Notes under the pieces: generated by a model
Seen by the model: the letters and a program-made list of their open reading frames with translations, nothing else
The model's database searches: none
Told to the model about the DNA's origin: nothing
From: Planctomycetota bacterium
Lineage (GTDB): Bacteria > Planctomycetota > Brocadiia > SM23-32
Assembly: GCA_018400625.1 (NCBI GenBank)
Contig: JAGYMJ010000559.1
Location: forward strand, 1-8,874
Direction of reading: 5' to 3'
DNA: 8,874 nt
Translations under genes and position numbers: made by a program
Shown: positions 1 through 6,574 of the stretch, in pieces
Layout of the letters: every line of letters begins with the position of its first letter
Position numbering within the stretch: the first letter of the stretch is position 1

Positions 1-34
1 CACAGAACTTCTCGCAGTCCATATTACATCTTTT

Positions 35-3000
35 TTACACCGTTAAAGGCAGACAGATTGTAAAGATCGCTCCTTCAACTTCGCATCTGTTGTCGGCCTC
101 GATAAACCCACCGTGTTCCTCGACAATACCGTAACTCACCGAAAGTCCCAGTCCGGTTCCTTCTCCTTCCGGCTTGCCGGTGAAAAATGGAGAAAAAATT
201 TCATAAAGTGAATCTTCGGGGATACCGGGCCCGGTGTCAAGAATCTCTATCTTTGCCCGAGATTCCGTCTGCGAGGTGCGGAGAGTAAGAGTCCCACCTT
301 CTTGTTTTCCGCTCATAAAATATTCGGCATTGTTGATAATATTCATGAATACCTGCTCCATCTGACCTTTCGACGCAATGACAGGCGGCAGATCCGGGTC
401 GAATATCTCCTCGATCTTAATGTTCTTTGACTCCAAATGGTACCGTTTCAACTTCAACGTCTCCCTCAGCACTTCATTGATATCAACCTCGGCTTTCTCC
501 TGCTTGTCCTCTCTGGCAAAATCCAGCAGACCGTCCGTAATGGTGTTCACGCGTTGGGCGGCATACTGAATTCTTTGTATATCCTCCCGCAGCCCTTCTT
601 GAAACTCATTCTGTGCCAGCAGCAGCTCTGTAAACCCCAGCATGGTGTTGAGAGGATTTTTTATCTCATGAGCAACCCCGGCCACCAGTTCGCCGACGGC
701 GGCCAGTTTCTCTGACCTTATCAGATCGTTTGTCAGGCGGTTGCGCTCGGTTGTATCCCAGACGGTGGATATCACCTTACCGTTCTCCAGGGGAATGTTT
801 TTGGCGCTGATGTAAAAAGGGCCTTCTCCGTTGCGGGTGAAGGAAACGTCATCCCACTGCATGCGATCCGGATCGCCGCTCGCGCAATCCTCCATGACCC
901 GTCGGCGGATATTTTCCCGTCGTTCCGGATCTTCGTACACCACCTCCCAGAAAGTATCCGGTTTTTGGAGCGCTTTGAGTGTCGTCCGGTAGATATTCGG
1001 GAAATTATCGTTCATGTAGCGGAACTCGACCCCGGGATCCACCGTATTCACTGCGACGCCGACAGGTAGGTTGTCCAAAACCTTTCTTGTGAATTTTTCA
1101 CTCTCCTGCAATTGATTTTCAACCAGCTTTCGATGAATTGCTATGCCGATGCTGTGCCCGAGTCCCTCGAAGAATTGAATCTGTTCGGAATCGAAAAAAT
1201 CGGCGCTCCGGTCAGCCAGGTGAAGCAGCCCGATGATTTCATTGCCCGCCCGGAGCGGGATCAGCGCAACAGAACGGTAGCCTTCATGGATGCATCGGTT
1301 GCGGGGATGGATTCGCGGTTCCTGGTTGTCTGGAATATCCAGCAAATCGGAAGAATTATTGCACCATGCGCTGCCGTCAGGGGAGAACAGAGGATTGGAG
1401 AGATCGGCTTGTCCGGATAACACCTGGCCGCAAGTGCATTCCAGACTGACATTCCCCTCTTGATCCCGGCACACATTACCCTGTTTGTCGCGAGCGGCCA
1501 GCTCGTTCTCGTTCGCTATGAAATCGTCTGAAAACCCCTCAGCGGCAAAATAGGGGTAGTCCTCCCCTTTCCGCACTCGCAGGCCGACCGCTTCAGCGCC
1601 CAGGTATTCTTTGATTAAAGCGATGACACCTTGAATCGAATCTTTTGAAGAGGATACTTCATTGAGTGTTTTAAGCGCGTTCATGGTCAGTTTTTCCCGC
1701 TCATAGGCGACTTTCCGGTCGGTGATATCCGTTGCTATGCCGGCCAGGGCGACCCGGTCGCCGTGCTCGTCCAACACCAAGCGCGTGCGGCAATCCATGA
1801 TGAGTTCTTTGCCGTCGGCCGTCCGGTTAATGACTTCGCCACGCCACTTCCCGTTCTTTAACGTCTCTTCAACAATTTTTTGCTGGGTGGCGCCCCGTTC
1901 GGGGTTCTCTCCAAATATCTCCGTGGAGTTGCCGATCAGCTCGTCACGGCGGTAACCCATTGCCCTGGATTCGGCGTCATTGACATAAGTTATTTTACCG
2001 TCAAGGTCCGTCACGGTCACGCGATCCTCGACCTGGTTGAGCACGAGCGATTGAAGGCTCAGTTGCTTCTCCCTCTTTTTTTGTTCGCTGATATCCCTTG
2101 ATACGCCCACTGCATACATTACCGATCCGTCGTCATTTAAGACGGGCGAGAGAGAGGTTTCATGCCAACGCCAGGTGCCGTCGGCGTGTTGAACCCGGTA
2201 ACGCGGCCCGGGCAGCGATTCACCGGCATCGATGACATCCTTCAGATACCGCTCGCACTTTGCAATGTCATCGGGATGCACAAATGACTGAAATTTTTTG
2301 CCCACCGTAGAGGACGGCTCATAGCCGAGGGTCGCTTTCCACGAAGGGGAGACATAGGAGAAGACACCATCCGGTTCGATCTTCCATATCAGGTCATGCG
2401 CATTTTCCACGAGAAATCGGTAACGCTGCTCGCTTTCACGAAGCGCCTGTTCCGCTTGCTTGCGGTCAGTTATGTCCCTGACCCACTCCACAAAATATTT
2501 TACCTCACCATCGTCTCCCAGAACGGGTATGACCCGCAGATCAACCCAGTTCCCGTCGGGATGTTCCACTTCTTCACGTAAAGTTTTTTTTGTTTGGAAA
2601 ACGCTGCGCGCCTGACAATCGGGGCATACATCATCAAAACCACGATAGGTTTTGTAACACTTGGTATGCAATACCCTTTCCTCTTCAGGAACGGCCCCAA
2701 AGCCGTTCCAATTGCTGTAGACAATATTCATGTCAGGATCATGGATAGAGATCAGGTCCGGCACCAGGGACATCATCTTCTGAAAGCGCTCTTCGCTTTC
2801 GCGAATGTGCTCCTGCAGGCGGTATTTTTCGGTAACGTCCCGGAATACCAGCACAGCGCCGGTAACATTGCCGGAAATCTCTTTAATCGGCGCGCAGGAG
2901 TCGGAGATCTGGTGCTTTGTGCCGTCCCGTGCAATAAGCATAGTGTGATTGGCCAAACTGACAATAGTCCCTTCTTTAAGGGCGCGTTTCACCGGGTTTT

Positions 3001-4429
3001 CGGCAAGTTCGCGTGTCTGGGCGTTGACGATTTGAAAGACCTCCTCCAGGGGCTTTCCCGTCGCCTCGTTGGCGCTCCAGCCGGTGAGATTTTCGGCCTC
3101 ACGGTTGAGTTGAGTGACAAGTCCCGTCCGGTCGCAGGTGATCACTCCGTCGCCGATCGAACGCAGCGTGGCTGAGAGGTGTCTTTTGCTTTTTTGCAAC
3201 TTCTGCGCCGCTAGCTTCCTTGCAAAATAAGAGCCTAAACTGTCCGCACATGTATCGACATATGTAATATCCTCTTCTTTCCACTGCCGGGGATTATCTG
3301 TGTCGTCAAAACCAATAAAGCCATACCAGTCTCCTTCCACAAAAACGGGAAGTGCCAGCATTGAAAGAACATTGCGCGTGCCAAGTATATCCCGTTCTTT
3401 TTCGGGAAAATCCTTTATCAGACCGAATACAGGTTTGTCCTGTAAAAAAAGTTCTTTCCACCGCTCCCTGTTCGTGTAGGGGATATTTTGAAACTCAGGG
3501 TTATGAATCTCCGGCTGAGTTCCGGATGAGCACACTTCATACGTCATCGAATGGACAAGATTTTCTCCTTCCCCAGTGTTCTTAAAAATATATGCACGGT
3601 TTGCATCGGTGAGATTGAGCAGAAGCTCCAGTGATTTTATGACGGGGTCCCGCTCCGAATCCTTTTTCGAGAGTTCTTTATGGATTGCAGATACCGTTTT
3701 TTCATAAGCCAGGTGTTTTTCTTTGCTTGCACGCAGGCTTTCCAGGTTCTTTTTTTCCCGCTCGAGGTTGTTCAGCCAATGCTCGACTTCGGTTTCGTCT
3801 TTTTTATAAGTGAGGTATTCCTCGGGCTCAAGGTAGTAGAAATTTCGGTGGATCTGTCCTTTTCTGATCAGCAGAGGATGGGTCAGCACCACCCCCTTGA
3901 TGGTTTCAGGGTCAAACTTACGCCGGTCATACTGGCAAAGGGCTGAACACGGGTATTGGGGAAAGAGTTCACTGTTGAGTTTTGACTCGTATTCCAAAAT
4001 CCTTTCAGCACCGCTGTAACCGCGCAGGGCCCAGCTCATTTCGCCTGTCAACCGAAGTGCGGAAAAACCCTCGCAGAGCGCTTTTTCAGTCTCTGATTGT
4101 AAATAGGTGATCATCAGCTCGGGATCAAATGAGCCTCCGTGGGTATAGGCATCTCTTTCATGAACAACACTGAGCCGCCCTTTGCTTTCGTGTTCCTCAA
4201 TGTCCATGCCGGCTTCTTTGAAGACCGTTTTCACTTCCTGCGCGGTGTGCAGATCAACAAGATAGATGCATTTTTCGCCCCGCTCCAGGCCGGAACGGAT
4301 AAACGGCACGATTGTTTCAATCCATTCTTCCCGGCTCTCGTAAAGAAGACAGAGATGGTCATGGGGCTTAATGCTGCTGAGCGTGTCGGCAAGATTCGAA
4401 CGCCTATTACTAACGAGAGGTTTCATCAT
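35..4429 (-). CDS. Cytoplasmic multi-sensor histidine kinase (MEDS-GAF-PAS4-GAF-PAS-HisKA-HATPase)
   Basis: Autophosphorylating sensor kinase of a two-component system. Residue numbers count from the preferred start: MEDS domain about 18-190 (HDHLCLLYES at its beginning), charged coiled-coil linker about 205-250, GAF about 250-405, four PAS domains about 413-535, 543-657, 663-785 and 789-905, a cysteine-containing GAF about 910-1101, a fifth PAS about 1108-1229, HisKA about 1238-1300 and HATPase_c to the end. The phospho-acceptor is H1254 in HEIKNPLN (codon 670-668); the N-box NIINNAEYF, G1 box DTGPGIP and G2 box GTGLGLS are intact, so the kinase should be active. No signal peptide, membrane segment or receiver domain is visible, which points to a soluble sensor with a separate, unseen response regulator. 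The frame extends 15 codons upstream to 4474, but the ATG at 4429 has a strong AAAGGAG eight bases before it and is preferred; an adjacent ATG follows at 4426. The ligand is unknown. Confidence 0.93.
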   Translation of the reverse strand: MMKPLVSNRRSNLADTLSSIKPHDHLCLLYESREEWIETIVPFIRSGLERGEKCIYLVDLHTAQEVKTVFKEAGMDIEEHESKGRLSVVHERDAYTHGGSFDPELMITYLQSETEKALCEGFSALRLTGEMSWALRGYSGAERILEYESKLNSELFPQYPCSALCQYDRRKFDPETIKGVVLTHPLLIRKGQIHRNFYYLEPEEYLTYKKDETEVEHWLNNLEREKKNLESLRASKEKHLAYEKTVSAIHKELSKKDSERDPVIKSLELLLNLTDANRAYIFKNTGEGENLVHSMTYEVCSSGTQPEIHNPEFQNIPYTNRERWKELFLQDKPVFGLIKDFPEKERDILGTRNVLSMLALPVFVEGDWYGFIGFDDTDNPRQWKEEDITYVDTCADSLGSYFARKLAAQKLQKSKRHLSATLRSIGDGVITCDRTGLVTQLNREAENLTGWSANEATGKPLEEVFQIVNAQTRELAENPVKRALKEGTIVSLANHTMLIARDGTKHQISDSCAPIKEISGNVTGAVLVFRDVTEKYRLQEHIRESEERFQKMMSLVPDLISIHDPDMNIVYSNWNGFGAVPEEERVLHTKCYKTYRGFDDVCPDCQARSVFQTKKTLREEVEHPDGNWVDLRVIPVLGDDGEVKYFVEWVRDITDRKQAEQALRESEQRYRFLVENAHDLIWKIEPDGVFSYVSPSWKATLGYEPSSTVGKKFQSFVHPDDIAKCERYLKDVIDAGESLPGPRYRVQHADGTWRWHETSLSPVLNDDGSVMYAVGVSRDISEQKKREKQLSLQSLVLNQVEDRVTVTDLDGKITYVNDAESRAMGYRRDELIGNSTEIFGENPERGATQQKIVEETLKNGKWRGEVINRTADGKELIMDCRTRLVLDEHGDRVALAGIATDITDRKVAYEREKLTMNALKTLNEVSSSKDSIQGVIALIKEYLGAEAVGLRVRKGEDYPYFAAEGFSDDFIANENELAARDKQGNVCRDQEGNVSLECTCGQVLSGQADLSNPLFSPDGSAWCNNSSDLLDIPDNQEPRIHPRNRCIHEGYRSVALIPLRAGNEIIGLLHLADRSADFFDSEQIQFFEGLGHSIGIAIHRKLVENQLQESEKFTRKVLDNLPVGVAVNTVDPGVEFRYMNDNFPNIYRTTLKALQKPDTFWEVVYEDPERRENIRRRVMEDCASGDPDRMQWDDVSFTRNGEGPFYISAKNIPLENGKVISTVWDTTERNRLTNDLIRSEKLAAVGELVAGVAHEIKNPLNTMLGFTELLLAQNEFQEGLREDIQRIQYAAQRVNTITDGLLDFAREDKQEKAEVDINEVLRETLKLKRYHLESKNIKIEEIFDPDLPPVIASKGQMEQVFMNIINNAEYFMSGKQEGGTLTLRTSQTESRAKIEILDTGPGIPEDSLYEIFSPFFTGKPEGEGTGLGLSVSYGIVEEHGGFIEADNRCEVEGAIFTICLPLTV

Positions 4430-4437
4430 GACTATTT

Positions 4438-4445
4438 CTCCTTTG
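4438..4445 (-). promoter_or_regulatory. Ribosome binding site deciding the kinase start
   Basis: On the minus strand the sequence reads CAAAGGAG, then eight bases, then ATG ATG. This is a near-ideal Shine-Dalgarno site and places translation start at 4429, not at the upstream in-frame ATG at 4474, which has only ACCTGGTTTCTTT before it. Confidence 0.8.
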
Positions 4446-4565
4446 GAGTGTGGTGCGGCGAGCCCCGCTTTCATAAAGAAACCAGGTGTTGTTACACAAG
4501 CCTGTTTGGGAAATATTCAAAAATATCTCTTTCAAAGTTGTGCGTTTTACATCTGCTCTTCCCCT

Positions 4566-4587
4566 GGGGTCCGACCTTAAATATTTA
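4566..4587. repeat. GGGGTCCGACC motif joined to TAAATATTTA palindrome, possible element end
   Basis: GGGGTCCGACCT runs into the perfect palindrome TAAATATTTA (4578-4587). From memory, similar AAGGTCNGACCCC strings border IS200-like/RAYT-type transposase elements in diverse bacteria; I cannot check this here. No transposase remnant is visible nearby, so it could be a scar or chance. Confidence 0.25.
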
Positions 4588-4598
4588 GTGAAACACGT

Positions 4599-4628
4599 TA
4601 CCGCCGGGCTTGTCCCGGTGGAGCGGTA
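4599..4628. repeat. REP-like GC-rich hairpin
   Basis: TACCGC (4599-4604) pairs with GCGGTA (4623-4628), and the inner CGGG (4605-4608) pairs with CCCG (4614-4617) around a CTTGT loop, leaving GTGGA as a one-sided bulge. An alternative fold pairs CCGCCGGG (4601-4608) with CCCGGTGG (4614-4621), with one G-U pair. No T tract follows on either strand, so it is not a standard intrinsic terminator. Shape and setting fit a repetitive extragenic palindrome, but only one copy is in the window. Confidence 0.45.
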
Positions 4629-4731
4629 TTTCTGCACTACAAATGGATCCGCCCCACCCCGGCCTCGCCCGCCGCGTTTCTGCCCAGGGGGAGAATAAAG
4701 TTATATTCGTAAGCTTATATGCAAGATGAAA

Positions 4732-4736
4732 AATCA
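4732..4736. repeat. Left target-site duplication AATCA
   Basis: Exact direct copy of the 5-mer at 4880-4884, immediately outside the TGTCAG end of the palindromic element. Confidence 0.5.
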
Positions 4737-4752
4737 TGTCAGAGATTTGTAA

Positions 4753-4772
4753 TGAACCCCTTGAGGGGTTCC
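4753..4772. repeat. Left-arm hairpin GAACCCCTTGAGGGGTTC
   Basis: GAACCCC and GGGGTTC form a perfect 7-bp stem around a TTGA loop. The 20-mer at 4753-4772 recurs in inverted orientation at 4846-4865 with one A/G difference, so each terminal repeat of the element can fold on itself as well as with the other arm. Confidence 0.75.
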
Positions 4773-4845
4773 TCGCTCTCTAATGGCATGACCACATTTT
4801 AATTGATATATACATCCAATACTGGCATTTTATGTTGAGGTTGAC

Positions 4846-4865
4846 GGAACCCCTCAAGGGGCTCA
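4846..4865. repeat. Right-arm hairpin, inverted copy of 4753-4772
   Basis: GAACCCC and GGGGCTC pair with a single mismatch around a TCAA loop. This is the inverted partner of 4753-4772. No T run follows on either strand, so termination activity is not evident, though as the first stem-loop behind the operon it could protect the mRNA 3' end. Confidence 0.7.
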
Positions 4866-4879
4866 CTGCAAACCTGACA

Positions 4880-4884
4880 AATCA
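4880..4884. repeat. Right target-site duplication AATCA
   Basis: Exact direct copy of the 5-mer at 4732-4736, immediately outside the CTGACA end of the palindromic element. A chance match at exactly this place would be about 1 in 1000. Confidence 0.5.
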
Positions 4885-4891
4885 AAAAAAG

Positions 4892-5212
4892 TTAAACAGG
4901 AATTTTAAGATTCAGCAGCGGACCATGCTGCTGAGCACCATATATGTCACTGTCGCCGATACCTCCACACGGTATTTCACGCTTGAGTGTGACCTTCAAT
5001 GCCCGAGCGGGATCGAAAAATATTATATCTATAACCTCTTGCGGACTTATCGAATATAAATCAGCAATCAACTCTTTGCTGAAAAAACCGGATTCTTTGA
5101 CCGCTGAATAATGGGCTTCACTCTTGAATATCACATCCAGAGTGAGCTCATAGGGGCCGGCATTCTTGCTGCGTATGACGTCGGCCATTTCTGTTATTTT
5201 TTTAGTTTTCAC
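4892..5212 (-). CDS. DUF4387 family protein, partner of AtuA
   Basis: A 106-residue protein of normal length for the DUF4387 family, which typically lies beside AtuA-like genes; its biochemical role is not established. Family signatures seen are MADVIRSKNAGPYELTLDVI near residues 9-28, LYSI around 52-55, and the C-terminal GGIGDSDIYGAQQHGPLL at about 83-100. No signal peptide or membrane segment. The start is GTG at 5212, overlapping the AtuA stop as GTGA, which implies translational coupling. An internal ATG at 5188 (residue 9) is possible, but it would cut off the residues leading into the conserved block and has no better ribosome site. The basic KTKK start is likely unstructured. I infer that it forms a complex with, or completes the fold of, the AtuA protein encoded just before it. 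Confidence 0.9.
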   Translation of the reverse strand: MKTKKITEMADVIRSKNAGPYELTLDVIFKSEAHYSAVKESGFFSKELIADLYSISPQEVIDIIFFDPARALKVTLKREIPCGGIGDSDIYGAQQHGPLLNLKIPV

Positions 5213-6573
5213 AGTTCTCTGACCTTTACAGGAAACAATTCTTCAGGATGATCAACCGGCATGAGATGGTAAATTGAAAAACCGTAAACCCGACCACAAT
5301 AGATGTCGGAAGGGCTGTGCAGGAACGCTAAATTGCCCGCCGTGGAAACCCTGCCCGGATAACCGTAATGGAGAAAAGTGGAACGCACAAAAGAGCAGAC
5401 CGATTCCGACAGCCCGCGCGTCTCCGCTATAACTTCCATGACTAACCCAAGTTCATGCGAAAGCACATCCTTAACCGGTTCCCGCACGCCCATCACCCCA
5501 TCTTTACCGTACACATGAAACACAAGCTGAAATTTGTCTTTGTGTTCGGCAAAATTCTCTTCTGCCTCATTTTGGACGGAGGCGATGACATCATCAATTG
5601 TTTCAATGAGAATCGGATCACGCACACCCGCTATTGAAACCGTTCGATGCCCCTGCGGTTTCGCGCCCTCCAGCTTAATCATATACTCGTCTGTGGGGAC
5701 AAAACGGCTTCCTGAAACCTTCACAACCCGGTCATTTACAGCCTCGAAATGCGTCTGCGTCAGATCAATAGCCCCTCCCGGACCGGGCAGGCGGTAGGGG
5801 TCGCTTTTCTCGTAAAGGGAATGCGCGGAAGTGGAGGCCACGGTAAAACGGCGCTCGTCATTGAGGGCCTCGAGCCGGAAATGATCTCCTGCAATAGTTC
5901 CCAGCACACAGTCTCGCCCACTGCCGGGAACCGCAGCTATAGCGGCGCACTCAAGGATTTTGCCCATGTGATAAGCTAAACCCCATCCGAAGCCGGTTTT
6001 TATAGGGCCGGCGGCAAAAGCGGACGGGTCATAACACCGGCCGCATAATATCACTTCGCACCCTCGCTCAAGCGCTTCAATTATCGGTTCATGGCCCATT
6101 TGAGCCACAATTTCCGTGCTTTCCATTATATCTTCCCGCCGCAACCCGGGCGCCGCGGCCGTTGCAGTAATACGGCCAGCGTCAAAAGATTCCAAGACCC
6201 TGTCCTTCCCAATATCCGCTTTGATGGTTCCAAGCCGGAAATTCAACCGGTTTTCAGAGGCTATCTGTCCGATAATCGCCTCGACTTGAGAAAGATGTTC
6301 CGCCGTGCCGGCGCCGCCGGCCGAACCGATAATGACCGGGATGTTGTTTTCAACCGCCGGGGGCAGGATGATCCGAAGATCTCTTCTGATATTGTCCGCA
6401 CCGACCAGAAGTTTGCCCGACCCGAGATAATAAGGCCCCGGATCCGTGCTGCCGGCATCCACAGCTATATAATCCGGTTCCCTACCAATGCCGCGTTCAA
6501 AAGACGCAGCGGGGAACCCATACCCTAAAATGCCGGTCGGCGACAGTACCCTCATTCCCTTTTCATTGGTCAT
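5209..6573 (-). CDS. AtuA family protein (acyclic terpene utilization AtuA-like, DUF1446)
   Basis: A cytoplasmic protein of the AtuA/DUF1446 family, named after the Pseudomonas citronellol/geraniol (Atu) cluster; the catalytic role of the family is unproven and members occur in many acyl-CoA and carboxylate catabolic clusters. Numbering from the upstream ATG at 6588, typical family segments are SPTGILGYGFP (16-26), DAGSTDPGPYYLGSGK (44-59), the glycine-rich IIGSAGGAGTAEHL (86-99), CGRCYDPSAFAAGP (182-195), AYHMGKILECAA (205-216) and DPYRLPGPGG (263-272). The protein is about 454-459 residues, matching the short form that travels with DUF4387, not the roughly 600-residue Pseudomonas form with an extra C-terminal domain. 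Start: ATG 6573 follows the upstream stop by one base (TAAAATG) with GAGAGA seven bases ahead; ATG 6588 is also in frame but its AGGGG is only three bases away, and ATG 6555 is a third option. Substrate unknown; a terpenoid is not implied. Confidence 0.9.
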   Translation of the reverse strand: MTNEKGMRVLSPTGILGYGFPAASFERGIGREPDYIAVDAGSTDPGPYYLGSGKLLVGADNIRRDLRIILPPAVENNIPVIIGSAGGAGTAEHLSQVEAIIGQIASENRLNFRLGTIKADIGKDRVLESFDAGRITATAAAPGLRREDIMESTEIVAQMGHEPIIEALERGCEVILCGRCYDPSAFAAGPIKTGFGWGLAYHMGKILECAAIAAVPGSGRDCVLGTIAGDHFRLEALNDERRFTVASTSAHSLYEKSDPYRLPGPGGAIDLTQTHFEAVNDRVVKVSGSRFVPTDEYMIKLEGAKPQGHRTVSIAGVRDPILIETIDDVIASVQNEAEENFAEHKDKFQLVFHVYGKDGVMGVREPVKDVLSHELGLVMEVIAETRGLSESVCSFVRSTFLHYGYPGRVSTAGNLAFLHSPSDIYCGRVYGFSIYHLMPVDHPEELFPVKVREL

Positions 6574-6574
6574 T

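Larger units (their letters stand above)
4737..4879. mobile_element. MITE-like element with terminal inverted repeats and 5-bp target duplication
   Basis: The 143-bp element begins TGTCAG and ends CTGACA. The left arm (4737-4772, 36 nt) and the reverse complement of the right arm (4846-4879, 34 nt) agree at about 31 positions with three mismatches and two gaps; the innermost 16 bases match perfectly. The same 5-mer AATCA lies directly outside both ends (4732-4736 and 4880-4884), as a target-site duplication would. The 73-bp core is AT-rich and carries no gene. It sits eight bases beyond the DUF4387 stop codon. TGT/ACA ends with 5-bp duplications are known for Mu/Tn7-type DDE transposons and TG/CA ends for IS3 relatives, but I cannot name the parent. 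An alternative is a bipartite palindromic (BIME-like) unit in which the flanking 5-mer match is chance. Confidence 0.65.
4475..4891. other. Intergenic region of repeats between the kinase and DUF4387 genes
   Basis: These 417 bases hold no gene I can support. Short open frames here run through repeats and hairpins, have no credible ribosome site and match no family I recognise. From left to right there is a leader of about 85 bases before the kinase containing a weak inverted repeat (GTGT/ACAC at 4486-4497), a TAAATATTTA palindrome next to GGGGTCCGACC, a GC-rich hairpin, a C-rich stretch (about 4647-4693), and the TSD-flanked palindromic element at 4737-4879. I see no convincing sigma-70 or sigma-54 promoter for the kinase, although one must lie here if the kinase is transcribed independently. 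The minus strand just after the DUF4387 stop has seven Ts (4884-4890 region) but no stem before them. Confidence 0.7.

Noticed and set aside
2594..3175. 193-codon plus-strand open frame opposite the kinase
   Set aside because: It lies wholly within the PAS-encoding part of the kinase gene, has no family motifs, and is best explained as a shadow frame.
4430..4474. Longer kinase N-terminus from the ATG at 4474
   Set aside because: The extra 15 residues precede the MEDS domain, there is no ribosome site before 4474, and the strong AAAGGAG sits inside that stretch, aimed at 4429.
4486..4497. GTGT/ACAC inverted repeat as an operator before the kinase
   Set aside because: Half-sites of four bases are too short to support a claim, and no promoter elements with proper spacing flank them.
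4558..4693. Possible second inverted-repeat-bounded element (CTTCCCCTGGG and CCCAGGGGGAG)
   Set aside because: The arms are only about 10-11 bases of low-complexity sequence and I find no flanking direct duplication.
4486..4698. 70-codon plus-strand open frame in the intergenic region
   Set aside because: It runs through a hairpin and C-rich repeat, gives a proline/arginine-rich tail with no family likeness, and has no credible ribosome site.
4753..4772. Hairpin as an intrinsic terminator
   Set aside because: No T run follows the stem on either strand; the same holds for 4846-4865 and 4599-4628.
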